A stretch of DNA of 27,791 bases from Proteobacteria bacterium UBA6908 (GTDB lineage Bacteria > Pseudomonadota > Gammaproteobacteria > Acidiferrobacterales > UBA6901): assembly GCA_002451085.1 (NCBI GenBank), contig DKBE01000038.1, positions 1 to 27,791 on the forward strand. Reading direction: 5' to 3'. The notes beneath the pieces are model-generated. The model worked only from the letters and a program-made list of their open reading frames with translations, searched no databases and was not told the origin of the DNA. A program made the translations under genes and the position numbers. Below are positions 1 to 6,461 of the stretch, piece after piece. Position 1 is the first letter of the stretch. Each line of letters starts with the position of its first letter.

Positions 1-16
1 CGCGCTCCGGTTAGCT
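1..16 (+). repeat. Right end of an integron attC site, cut by the window start
   Basis: The bases GTTAGCT at 10-16 match the R' core of an attC site (GTTRRRY, with one deviation), preceded by a GC-rich arm as in attC right halves. The left half would lie before base 1 and cannot be seen. The call rests on the complete attC at 511-577 and on the same GTTAGCT core recurring at 735-741. Confidence 0.5.
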
Positions 17-74
17 CATTCGTTCGGCGATTGTGGCGGCCCTTTCCTGCCACGTTACATAGGAGTAATTGATC

Positions 75-485
75 ATGAAGAAATCGATGCTCGTTTCATT
101 AGCCTTAATTCTTTTCTATAGCTCGTCATATGCCGAAACTCCAGGCGTGCTTGGCCAGAAACAGATACGCAATATACTCTCGAAAACCGATCTTGAAGTT
201 GCGCCTGGAAGGGAGGCAATTGTTCTGACTGTGGACGGTGCGCCTGGTTTGGTTGGCAAAAAGCACTTTCACCCCGGCGATGAGTTCATCTATATAGCAG
301 AAGGTACATTAACCTTGGATGTTGCAGGAAAAGGAAAGGTGACGCTCAAAAAGGGTGAAACGCTACACATTCCGGCAATGGTAGTACATCAGGCTGTAAA
401 CCCTAGCTCCGACACTCCTTTCAAGGCTGTTACGTTTGGGATTTTTGAGAAAGGACAACCCGACACTACCGTAGTGGACAAATAA
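75..485 (+). CDS. Exported small cupin-domain protein (integron cassette gene)
   Basis: This encodes a 136-residue protein with an N-terminal signal peptide (about residues 1-20, cleavage near SSYA-ET) and a single cupin barrel. Cupin motif 1 is at about 64-77 (HFHPGDEF, with His64, His66 and Glu70 as likely metal ligands). Motif 2 lies at about 97-109 and supplies His105. Small periplasmic cupins bind a metal, and some act on small molecules; the substrate cannot be told here. I chose the ATG at 75 because AGGAG at 61-65 sits 9 bases upstream; an in-frame TTG at 69 is the alternative. The gene is AT-richer than the chromosome beyond 1.25 kb, and a complete attC follows it, so it appears to be cassette cargo. 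Confidence 0.85.
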   Translation: MKKSMLVSLALILFYSSSYAETPGVLGQKQIRNILSKTDLEVAPGREAIVLTVDGAPGLVGKKHFHPGDEFIYIAEGTLTLDVAGKGKVTLKKGETLHIPAMVVHQAVNPSSDTPFKAVTFGIFEKGQPDTTVVDK

Positions 486-510
486 CGCTGAAACAGATTA
501 CCGACAGTTC

Positions 511-577
511 GCCCAACAACCGCTTCCAGCCGACGTCGGCGCTAACGCGCCGCCGCGGCTGAAGCGGACCGTTAAAC
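511..577 (+). repeat. Complete integron attC recombination site
   Basis: The left core R'' is GCCCAAC (511-517) and the right core R' is GTTAAAC (571-577), matching RYYYAAC and GTTRRRY. The arms inside pair imperfectly: CCGCTTCCAGCCG on the left faces the complement of CGGCTGAAGCGG on the right, leaving one unpaired C. Such extrahelical bases are a hallmark of folded attC sites. A GGCGC-TAAC-GCGCC hairpin forms the terminal loop. The length of about 67 bp is typical. Recombination would occur between G571 and T572. One inconsistency is that R'' is not fully complementary to the core at the start of its own cassette (10-16). Confidence 0.8.
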
Positions 578-595
578 GCCAGGGAGTAAATAGGT

Positions 596-727
596 ATGTC
601 TCGGGCATTTCTCGTTCTTGCTCTGTTCACGTACGCTCTTGTGGCCTCAGGCGCGGAGATTACGGGCGAAAAGAAGCCAGAAGGTTTCGCATACCCATAT
701 CTCTACTTTGTTAGCGCGGCGGCTTAA
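596..727 (+). CDS. 43-residue exported peptide in a minimal cassette
   Basis: ATG at 596 follows a GGGAG Shine-Dalgarno at about 582-586 and opens a 43-codon frame ending at TAA 725-727. The product starts MSRAFLVLALFTYALVASGA, which reads as a signal peptide, leaving a mature part of about 24 residues. I recognise no family. The last codons run into the right arm of a partial attC, so the natural C-terminus may have been lost when the left half of that site was deleted. It could be a truncated cassette gene or a real micropeptide. Confidence 0.4.
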   Translation: MSRAFLVLALFTYALVASGAEITGEKKPEGFAYPYLYFVSAAA

Positions 728-741
728 CTCCAGCGTTAGCT
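716..741 (+). repeat. Partial attC site (right half only)
   Basis: The arm GCGGCGGCTTAACTCCAGC followed by core GTTAGCT (735-741) closely resembles the right half of well-known attC sites, such as that of the aadA1 cassette. The matching left arm, expected to resemble AACGCTGGAGTTAAGCC, is not present in the upstream 150 bases. A second GTTAGC occurs at 710-715. I read this as an attC that lost its left half, leaving cassette 2 (572-735) probably unable to excise by itself. Confidence 0.55.
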
Positions 742-760
742 GTTAAAAAAAGGAGTACCA

Positions 761-1168
761 ATGAAAAAACTGAAAACATACGTCAGCCTTGTTTCATTTC
801 TAGTTGTAATAGGTTTTTTATCCACGGTGACGATGGCGGCCAATATTCCTGAAGTAAAAGCAGATAAAGGGTTGGTCGTTTTTTATCGCCTGAGTGGATT
901 CAAAGGCAAAGCAATTCGATTCAACTTAAATCATGCAGAAGGTTCATTGGGGCAGTTGCAGAGCGGGACTTACCTTTACAAGCACCTGGAGCCTGGCGAA
1001 CACAAATTCTGGTCTCAAGCCATATCGCAAGACTCGATTACTATTAATGTAGAGGCCGGAAAGAAATATTATGTGAAGGGTGAAGTGGCAATAGGGGTAT
1101 TTGCCGGGCGACCACAGTTTACCCAAATGTCAGAATCGGATGCACTTGCGGATCTTGAAAAATTATAA
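761..1168 (+). CDS. DUF2846-like exported protein (integron cassette gene)
   Basis: The 135-residue protein has a clear signal peptide (MKKLKTYVSLVSFLVVIGFLSTVTMAA, cleavage near residue 27). A compact beta-rich domain follows, containing the pattern VVFYRLSGFKGKAIRF, then a GTYLYKHLEPGEHKF segment and a VEAGKKYYVKGEV strand. These are the usual landmarks of DUF2846 proteins, which are small secreted or lipid-anchored proteins of unknown function. An AGGAG site lies 6 bases before the ATG. The gene fills a cassette whose start core (GTTAGCT, 735-741) is exactly complementary to the left attC core after it (AGCTAAC, 1187-1193), as expected for one mobile unit. Its base composition is AT-rich, unlike the downstream chromosome. 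Confidence 0.75.
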   Translation: MKKLKTYVSLVSFLVVIGFLSTVTMAANIPEVKADKGLVVFYRLSGFKGKAIRFNLNHAEGSLGQLQSGTYLYKHLEPGEHKFWSQAISQDSITINVEAGKKYYVKGEVAIGVFAGRPQFTQMSESDALADLEKL

Positions 1169-1186
1169 TGAAACTCAAAGTGTTTC

Positions 1187-1249
1187 AGCTAACAAGCGCG
1201 TCAATATAGGTGCACCCTGATGGCCCGCCTCTGAAGCCAAGCGTTGAAA
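1187..1249 (+). repeat. Degenerate attC site at the end of the cassette array
   Basis: The left core AGCTAAC (1187-1193) is the exact complement of the core that opens the preceding cassette. A plausible right end, CCAAGCGTTGAAA, lies at 1237-1249. The two arms do not pair well, so the right half is probably degenerate or is a chromosomal sequence fused to a left half-site. No further attC-like site is seen downstream, so this marks the edge of the array. Confidence 0.5.
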
Positions 1250-1320
1250 CAGCAACACGGCACTGCGAGTGCATGTAAGGGTTTCACGCCGGGAACCGGC
1301 AACAACGGGAGAAATACGTC

Positions 1321-1767
1321 ATGGCAACTGGCACTGTACGTTTTCACCGCGTACTGCGGGCGCCCGCTGACCGGGTCTATCGCGCCTTTCTGGACGCGGA
1401 GGCGATGGCCAAGTGGCTTCCGCCGAACGGTTTCACGGGCAACGTCCACCACCTCGAGGCCAGGGTCGGCGGTACATTCAGGATGTCCTTCACGAACTTC
1501 ACCACCGGACACAGCCACGCGTTTGGCGGCGAGTATCTCGAACTGATCCCGAACGAGCGGATTTCCTATACCGACAAGTTCGACGATCCGAACCTTCCCG
1601 GCACCATGAAAACGACGGTGTCTCTGAAAACAGTGTCCTGTGGAACCGAAATAAGCATCGTGCAGGAAGGTATTCCCGAAGCCATACCGGTCGAAATGTG
1701 CTACCTCGGGTGGCAGGAATCCCTCGTGCTGCTCACCAAGCTTGTCGAGGCCGAGATCCGTCAGTAG
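1321..1767 (+). CDS. SRPBCC / AHSA1-family protein
   Basis: The 148-residue protein fits the START/Bet v 1-like AHSA1 group. Its N-terminus reads FHRVLRAPADRVYRAFLDAEAMAKWLPP, as in many 'activator of Hsp90 ATPase homologue 1-like' proteins. A VGGTFRMSF strand, a GGEYLELIPNERISYT segment and a C-terminal helix beginning GWQESLVLLTKLVE follow. In the family these domains form a ligand-binding cavity; a bacterial role is generally unknown and none can be deduced here. A GGGAG site lies about 10 bases before the ATG. There is no signal peptide, so it is cytoplasmic. The gene is GC-rich like the chromosome, and no attC follows it, so it is probably not a cassette. Confidence 0.85.
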   Translation: MATGTVRFHRVLRAPADRVYRAFLDAEAMAKWLPPNGFTGNVHHLEARVGGTFRMSFTNFTTGHSHAFGGEYLELIPNERISYTDKFDDPNLPGTMKTTVSLKTVSCGTEISIVQEGIPEAIPVEMCYLGWQESLVLLTKLVEAEIRQ

Positions 1768-1980
1768 CGGACGAAAGCCGGGGTTTATGCTCCGTGGCCC
1801 CAGCAATTGGTTTCCGCAGTAACGGAATCTGCTGCGAGTGGGACGTACCGGACCATGCATTGATGACGCTGGCTCTGGATCATTTGATAATGAAATACGT
1901 CTCCGGCTTGGCGAAATTCCGTGAGGAGTTTTCCAGTGCCGCGTAAGCCACCGAGGTTGCCGATGAGCGAAGGGAAGTTC
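1768..1980. other. Intergenic stretch without a recognised gene
   Basis: These 213 bases between the AHSA1 gene and the CREST gene show no attC site, strong promoter or terminator. A 27-codon frame at 1863-1946 has no convincing ribosome site and no recognisable product. Confidence 0.4.
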
Positions 1981-2748
1981 ATGCAGGATCCACGTGCACT
2001 GGCGCTGCTGGCACTGAGTGTCGCCATTACACTGGTGGTCATGCTGCTCGATCCGGTGGCGCAGGATGCCCGTTATCACCGGTTTGTTGATCTTCGGGAT
2101 GCAGCGGGCATTCCCAACGCCTGGAATGTGCTGAGCAACCTGCCGTTTGTGCTCATCGGGCTGGCCGGCCTGCTGTATGTCATGCACCTGCGACGCGCCG
2201 GCGCTGATCTGCTGGTGTGGCCGTATCTGGTGACGTTCGCCGGAGTCCTGTTCACCGGATTCGGCTCGGCCTGGTATCACCTCGCGCCCGGCAACGAATC
2301 GCTGTTCTGGGACCGCTTGCCGATGACGGTCGGTTTCATGGGCTTTTTCAGTTCCGTCATCGGTGAACTGATCAGCCGCCGGCTGGCCCATCGGTTGCTG
2401 CCCCCGCTGTTGCTGGCCGGTGCTGGCAGTGTGGTCTATTGGCTGATCACTGAACGGCTCGGTGCCGGCGATCTGCGGCCGTACGCGCTGGTTCAGTTTC
2501 TGCCATTGCTGCTGATGCCGCTGATGCTTGCGTTCTACCCGCGGCCGCGCCACTACACCCCATACATCGTGGCGCTGTTCGGCTGCTATGTACTGTCCAA
2601 AGGCTTTGAGCTGTGGGACGCGCCGATTTTCAGTCTCGGTGGACTGATTGGCGGCCATGCCCTGAAGCATCTGGCCGCGGCCGCCGGGCTGGCCTGCCTG
2701 TTGCCAATGCTGCATGCCCGCTATCCCAGGCACACCAGTGTCTATTGA
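1981..2748 (+). CDS. CREST-superfamily membrane hydrolase (alkaline-ceramidase-like)
   Basis: The 255-residue integral membrane protein has about seven hydrophobic helices. It carries the CREST signature in order: Ser96 and His100 in GSAWYHLAPGNES, Asp111 in FWDRLPMT, then His226 and His230 in GGHALKHLAA. These residues bind zinc and catalyse amide hydrolysis in alkaline ceramidases, and related proteins include PAQR receptors and Per1. The substrate in bacteria is uncertain; a membrane lipid amide is a fair guess. I favour the ATG at 1981 because AAGGGA precedes it at good spacing; 1963 and 1921 are in-frame alternatives. It stands alone, reading toward a small lipoprotein gene. Confidence 0.75.
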   Translation: MQDPRALALLALSVAITLVVMLLDPVAQDARYHRFVDLRDAAGIPNAWNVLSNLPFVLIGLAGLLYVMHLRRAGADLLVWPYLVTFAGVLFTGFGSAWYHLAPGNESLFWDRLPMTVGFMGFFSSVIGELISRRLAHRLLPPLLLAGAGSVVYWLITERLGAGDLRPYALVQFLPLLLMPLMLAFYPRPRHYTPYIVALFGCYVLSKGFELWDAPIFSLGGLIGGHALKHLAAAAGLACLLPMLHARYPRHTSVY

Positions 2749-2818
2749 TAAATATGCACGGAAGCAAACTGCTGATGACGGATGCAGACACCGGTACTCA
2801 TACGCTACACTGACCACC

Positions 2819-3154
2819 ATGACACCGGCGCGAAATCAGGAAGTACTGCGGACCCTCCGGATTCTGGTGCTGGCCATCGCACTGCCGGCTGGCGGCACGG
2901 CGTGCAAGCAGAAGCCACCGCCGGATGACGGCAAGTCCCACACCATTCAGCGCACCGAATACGCGCCCGAAGAATTCGGCATCGGCCGCCAACATACCCG
3001 CGACAAGGCCTGCAACCAGGATATCGACCAGCTGCTGGATGAAATCCGGCTTTGCTACAAGGAACGCGGCACCGCCTCCCGCTGTGAGTATCTGCAGGAA
3101 AAAAATTCGGAAAAGATCAAACGTCTCAAGAACTCGGTGCGCTGCGCGCGCTGA
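2819..3154 (+). CDS. Small putative lipoprotein, unknown function
   Basis: The 111-residue protein begins MTPARNQEVLRTLRILVLAI and reaches a possible lipobox ending at Cys29 (GGTAC; the Gly at -3 is atypical). The mature part is hydrophilic and has three more cysteines (in KACNQD, RLCYKE and SRCEYL) plus a final one near the C-terminus (VRCAR), suggesting two disulfides in the periplasm. The spacing of cysteine pairs resembles a CHCH-like helical hairpin, which is only an impression. A longer in-frame start at 2714 overlaps the CREST gene and would bury the signal sequence, so I chose 2819. I do not recognise the family. Confidence 0.6.
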   Translation: MTPARNQEVLRTLRILVLAIALPAGGTACKQKPPPDDGKSHTIQRTEYAPEEFGIGRQHTRDKACNQDIDQLLDEIRLCYKERGTASRCEYLQEKNSEKIKRLKNSVRCAR

Positions 3155-3176
3155 GTCGGGCTAGCGGACCACACCT

Positions 3177-4010
3177 GTGGTGGCAACACGGCTGGTGTAC
3201 CGGATTCTGGGCCTGATACTCATGGCCGCCACTTCCGTCACCACGGCCCGCGCTGACGGTGATCTGGAACAGGCGATCTGCAACCGGCTGTTCGAGCCGT
3301 TCGCCTTCTGGCTCTGGCAGCGCGCCGCCGGTACCCAGCATGCGATATCCACGGCGCTGCCGCCGAATGTCGAAATCATCCACTACACCACGGCCGATCA
3401 ACGAAAGCTGGCCGGTTACCGGATTCACACCGGCAACGCATCGAAGGGGTTTGTCCTGGTTGCTCAGGGCAACGCCACTTTGGTCGAACGGCTGATCGCC
3501 CACCTGGGCGCACTCGCCGAAGCGGGTTATGACGTGTATCTGTACGACTATCGGGGTTACGGCAGTTCCGAAGGCAAACGGCGATTCAAGGCGATAGTCA
3601 GCGACTACCGGGAGATTTTCGAATCGCTGAGCAGTAGCCATCCGGGGAAACGGCTGCTGTACGGCATGTCGTTCGGTGGCATCGTGCTGCTGAATGTCAT
3701 TGGTACGGGCGCGGCGTTTGATCGGGCCGTGATCGACTCGACACCGGCCACGATTTCGAATTACGGCTGTCCCCGGCGGTACGATCCGGTAGCCAATCTG
3801 CCGGCTGACAGCTCCGGCCTGCTGCTGATCGCCGGTGACCGCGACCGTGTGGTACCGGCAGACGAATCGGCCGCATTACTCGAGGCGGGTGCCGCACGCG
3901 GAGCCCGTGCACAGCGCTCACCGGATTTTGCCCACCCGTTCATGGACAAGGATCAAACGGTTTATCGCGAACGCCAGGAATTGATCCGGGGTTTTCTGAC
4001 CGGACGCTAG
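3177..4010 (+). CDS. Exported alpha/beta hydrolase
   Basis: The 277-residue protein has a signal peptide (about residues 1-26, ending TTARA-DG) and an alpha/beta hydrolase fold. The nucleophile elbow is GMSFGG with Ser165; the acid is probably Asp223 in AGDRDRVV; the base is His253 in FAHPF. The segment YLYDYRGYGSSEG matches the conserved strand and turn of the BEM46/FrsA-like serine hydrolases. It probably acts on an ester or peptide outside the cytoplasm; the substrate is unknown. The start is GTG. The stop codon is one base from the convergent zinc-ribbon gene, so no terminator fits between them. Confidence 0.8.
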   Translation: MVATRLVYRILGLILMAATSVTTARADGDLEQAICNRLFEPFAFWLWQRAAGTQHAISTALPPNVEIIHYTTADQRKLAGYRIHTGNASKGFVLVAQGNATLVERLIAHLGALAEAGYDVYLYDYRGYGSSEGKRRFKAIVSDYREIFESLSSSHPGKRLLYGMSFGGIVLLNVIGTGAAFDRAVIDSTPATISNYGCPRRYDPVANLPADSSGLLLIAGDRDRVVPADESAALLEAGAARGARAQRSPDFAHPFMDKDQTVYRERQELIRGFLTGR

Positions 4011-4011
4011 C

Positions 4012-4716
4012 CTATGACAGGCGACGGAATTCGCTCTTGCGACAGCTTGGGCACAGCGGGACGTGCGCAGCCGTCTTGAGTTGCACCTGTCCGCCGCAGG
4101 CCGTGCATTCAAGCGTGCCACCGGCTGCGATGTCGCCGGTGTGGTAGGTTTGTTCCGTGATGCGGGTGCTCGCCTGTTGAACCCAGTCGCGCAGTGCCGA
4201 GGCTGCCCGCCCCAGAAACTGGGTGCCGCGGTCGCGCCACACCGCAAACACATCCGTGGACCGTTCCGCCAGGTTCTCGAGCTGGACGCCGGCCTGGCGC
4301 GCCGCAGTCAGCATTTCCTTCTCGATGGTGACAATGGCCTTCTCGATGGTATCGGCCGTGTAGTCACCGAGTTGTGACATCTGTTTGCGTGCATCCTCAA
4401 GCGTTTGGCGGATGGTGTCGGCGTTGAGCGTGTCCTTGGCATCAGCCAACAGCTTTTCCACCGACGAACGCAGTTTCTTATAGGCTGCCAGTTCCTGCTT
4501 TTGCTGTTGCGGGCCGGGCAGCTGCTTGTTGATCTCGCGTTCGGCAGACAACCAGTCATCCATCGGATCACCACCTTTGAAGCCGCGTGCCTGGGCACGC
4601 ATATAAGCGACCTCGGCAATCAGGCGGCGGCGCTCTTCCTCGCTCACGGCGGTGGATGCCGCTGTGCCGCGTGTGGACGATCTGGACTGGGTGGACTTGG
4701 TCTTGGCCTTGGCCAT
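4012..4716 (-). CDS. DUF2934 / zinc-ribbon protein
   Basis: The 234-residue protein combines three parts. Residues 1-25 are basic and low-complexity. Residues 26-62 match the DUF2934 helix pair (IAEVAYMRAQARGF, then DDWLSAEREI). The centre (about 70-195) is a long, mostly helical and probably coiled region. The C-terminus is a zinc ribbon with Cys204, Cys207, Cys222 and Cys225, like the ribbon of YbeL/DUF1451 proteins. It has no signal peptide or membrane segment. The function is unknown. An AGGAGG site lies 6 bases before the ATG. A consensus FNR box and a matching -10 element lie upstream, so expression is probably induced by oxygen limitation. Confidence 0.75.
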   Translation of the reverse strand: MAKAKTKSTQSRSSTRGTAASTAVSEEERRRLIAEVAYMRAQARGFKGGDPMDDWLSAEREINKQLPGPQQQKQELAAYKKLRSSVEKLLADAKDTLNADTIRQTLEDARKQMSQLGDYTADTIEKAIVTIEKEMLTAARQAGVQLENLAERSTDVFAVWRDRGTQFLGRAASALRDWVQQASTRITEQTYHTGDIAAGGTLECTACGGQVQLKTAAHVPLCPSCRKSEFRRLS

Positions 4717-4742
4717 AGAGAGCCTCCTGCTCTGGTTGCAGT

Positions 4743-4791
4743 ATTAAATATCCTAAAGTGATCGAACCAGCGCCGCATTGATCATCATCAA
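4743..4791 (-). promoter_or_regulatory. FNR-dependent class II promoter of the zinc-ribbon gene
   Basis: TTGATCATCATCAA at 4778-4791 is a perfect match to the FNR/ANR consensus TTGAT-N4-ATCAA. On the minus strand a TAGGAT -10 element lies at 4755-4750, giving a predicted start near 4743. The box centre (4784.5) is then exactly 41.5 bases upstream, the spacing of class II FNR activation. The box is palindromic and could also act on the divergent phosphoribosyltransferase gene. Confidence 0.7.
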
Positions 4792-4846
4792 AAATTCGCA
4801 TCGAGTCTGCTCCTGAATAATGACCGAGAGATGAATGGCACTTCCC

Positions 4847-4868
4847 CATATTGATGCATCTCAATATG
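4847..4868. promoter_or_regulatory. Second FNR-like palindrome before the phosphoribosyltransferase gene
   Basis: CATATTGA and TCAATATG form an 8-bp inverted repeat. Within it TTGATGCATCTCAA (4851-4864) matches nine of the ten conserved FNR positions. A TAACTT element at 4887-4892 has the right distance for a class II promoter starting near 4899, just before the ATG at 4903. It could instead be the site of another regulator. Confidence 0.4.
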
Positions 4869-4902
4869 AATGCACGAAGAAAGCGCTAACTTGTGTGCAC
4901 CG

Positions 4903-5601
4903 ATGAAGAGCAAATTCCGCTGTGACGTGGTGTCCTGGAGCCGGATCGAACGACTGGCGCGCGATTTGGCGCACGCTATTCGTGCATCCGGATTTCAGCC
5001 GGATCTGATCGTGGCCATCGCACGCGGTGGCTATGTGCCAGCCCGTCTGTTGGCAGACGCGCTGGGTGTAACGGCCCTGACCGGCCTGCGCATCGTGCAC
5101 TACACGGCTGGTGCCCGACGCCAGCGGCGGGCGCGGCTGGTGGAGCCGCTGCGGATCGCGGTGACCGGGCAACGAGTGCTGGTGGTCGATGACGTGGCGG
5201 ATACCGGCGATACCTACGTGGTGGCGATGCAACACATTGCCCGGCGTCAGCCGGCGGTCGTGCGCAGCGCGGCCTTGCACTACAAAGTGGGTGCGCGCTT
5301 CGTGCCCGATTACTATGCCGCGCGCCTCACCGCCTGGCGCTGGATCAACTATCCATGGGCGCGGCTCGAGGACATTGACGGTTTCCTGACGCGGATGCGT
5401 CCTCGTCCGGTTACGGTCGCCGAGGCCACGCGCCGGCTGGCGCGCGATTTCGGCATGCGCGTCGCGCGCACCGAGGTGGCGGAAGTGCTTAGCGGGATGG
5501 GTCGGCCAACGAGTCCGCGGCGGCGCGAAACCGTGCGGCGTGGCGGGTCAGTTCCTCGCGCCCGAGCAGGAACACGCTCTCGTCGCCGCTCGCCGCGGTA
5601 A
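4903..5601 (+). CDS. Phosphoribosyltransferase-family protein
   Basis: The protein (232 residues from the ATG at 4903) has a type I PRTase fold. An N-terminal helix precedes DLIVAIARGGYVPARLLAD, the usual first loop, and the PRPP-binding signature VLVVDDVADTGDT follows. The middle resembles small PRTases grouped with hypoxanthine or xanthine PRTases (COG2236 type), which use PRPP to convert a purine base to its nucleotide; the real substrate is not certain. The last 28 residues or so are arginine-rich and lie in the 113-base overlap with the convergent prmB gene. The ATG at 4903 starts the conserved part; 4870 is in frame. Neither has a good Shine-Dalgarno. FNR-type sites upstream suggest anaerobic control. 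Confidence 0.75.
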   Translation: MKSKFRCDVVSWSRIERLARDLAHAIRASGFQPDLIVAIARGGYVPARLLADALGVTALTGLRIVHYTAGARRQRRARLVEPLRIAVTGQRVLVVDDVADTGDTYVVAMQHIARRQPAVVRSAALHYKVGARFVPDYYAARLTAWRWINYPWARLEDIDGFLTRMRPRPVTVAEATRRLARDFGMRVARTEVAEVLSGMGRPTSPRRRETVRRGGSVPRARAGTRSRRRSPR

Positions 5602-6436
5602 GCCACACAAAACGCACCTGAGGAAATCGCTGTTGCAGGGGCAGGCAACTGTTGCCGACTTCGGCGATCAGCAGGCCGTGGGGATTCAGGTGGTCGGCGG
5701 CCACCGCCAGAATCCGGATGATCGCATCGAGTCCGCTGGGGCCGGAGGCGAGCGCCAGCTCTGGTTCGTGCCGGTATTCCGTCGGCAGGCTCGCCATGTC
5801 GCGGGCTTCGACATATGGCGGGTTGGTCAGTATCAGGTCGTAGCGGCGCCCTTGCAGTTCACTGAACAGGTCGGATTGAATCAGCGTGACACGCGCGTCA
5901 AGGCCATGCGCCTCGACATTGATGCGCGCCACGGCCAGTGCCTCGCTGGAGATGTCGGCGGCCTCCACCTGTGCCGCGGGAAAGGCCAGCGCCGCGGCGA
6001 TTGCAATGCAACCGCTGCCGGTGCACAGATCGAGCAGACGATGAACCTGTGCCGGCCGCACCCACGGCTGAAACCGTTCGGGAAGAAAATCACCGATCAG
6101 CGAACGCGGCACAATCACGCGCTCGTCGACGTAAAACTTGAGGCCGGCGAACCAGGCTTCCTGTAACAGGTAGGCGAGCGGTTTGCGTGTGGTGATGCGA
6201 GCCTCGACCCGCGACCGAATCGAAGCAGCCTCGGCGGGTGTCAGCCGGTATTCGGCACGTGCATCGAGTTCAGCAAACGGAATCGCCAGCGTGCTGGCCA
6301 CCAGCCAGGCGGCCTCGTCGCGGGCGTTGTCGGTGCCGTGGCCGAAATACAGCCGTGCCTGCTGAAAGCGCTGTTCGGCCCACAGCACGAAGTCGCGCAC
6401 GCTGTGCGGGTCAGTGGGGATGTTCGCCGCGGGCAT
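5489..6436 (-). CDS. prmB: 50S ribosomal protein L3 N5-glutamine methyltransferase
   Basis: The 315-residue protein is a class I SAM-dependent methyltransferase of the HemK/PrmA-B-C group. The SAM-binding motif DLCTGSGCIAI is at 136-146, and the NPPY motif (205-208) that binds the target glutamine is intact. The segment LAYLLQEAWFAGLKFYVDERVIVPRS is diagnostic of PrmB rather than PrmC. PrmB methylates a glutamine in ribosomal protein L3 during large-subunit assembly. The gene lies 25 bases downstream of tesA on the same strand and probably shares its transcript. Its 3' end overlaps the phosphoribosyltransferase gene by 113 bases, tail to tail. Confidence 0.93.
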   Translation of the reverse strand: MPAANIPTDPHSVRDFVLWAEQRFQQARLYFGHGTDNARDEAAWLVASTLAIPFAELDARAEYRLTPAEAASIRSRVEARITTRKPLAYLLQEAWFAGLKFYVDERVIVPRSLIGDFLPERFQPWVRPAQVHRLLDLCTGSGCIAIAAALAFPAAQVEAADISSEALAVARINVEAHGLDARVTLIQSDLFSELQGRRYDLILTNPPYVEARDMASLPTEYRHEPELALASGPSGLDAIIRILAVAADHLNPHGLLIAEVGNSCLPLQQRFPQVRFVWLTAASGDESVFLLGREELTRHAARFRAAADSLADPSR

Positions 6437-6461
6437 GGGGGGATCAGGCAGGGAAGCGGGG

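Noticed and set aside
1863..1946. 27-codon frame MTLALDHLIMKYVS...
   Set aside because: There is no good ribosome site or recognisable product; it could be a gene fragment but the evidence is too thin.
2747..2760. FNR-like TTGATAAATATGCA before the small lipoprotein gene
   Set aside because: Only the left half matches well and no properly spaced -10 was found.
1201..2820. Long minus-strand open frame of 539 codons
   Set aside because: It lies opposite the AHSA1 and CREST genes, has no recognisable domain and is rich in Arg, Gln and His, as expected from antisense frames of GC-rich genes.
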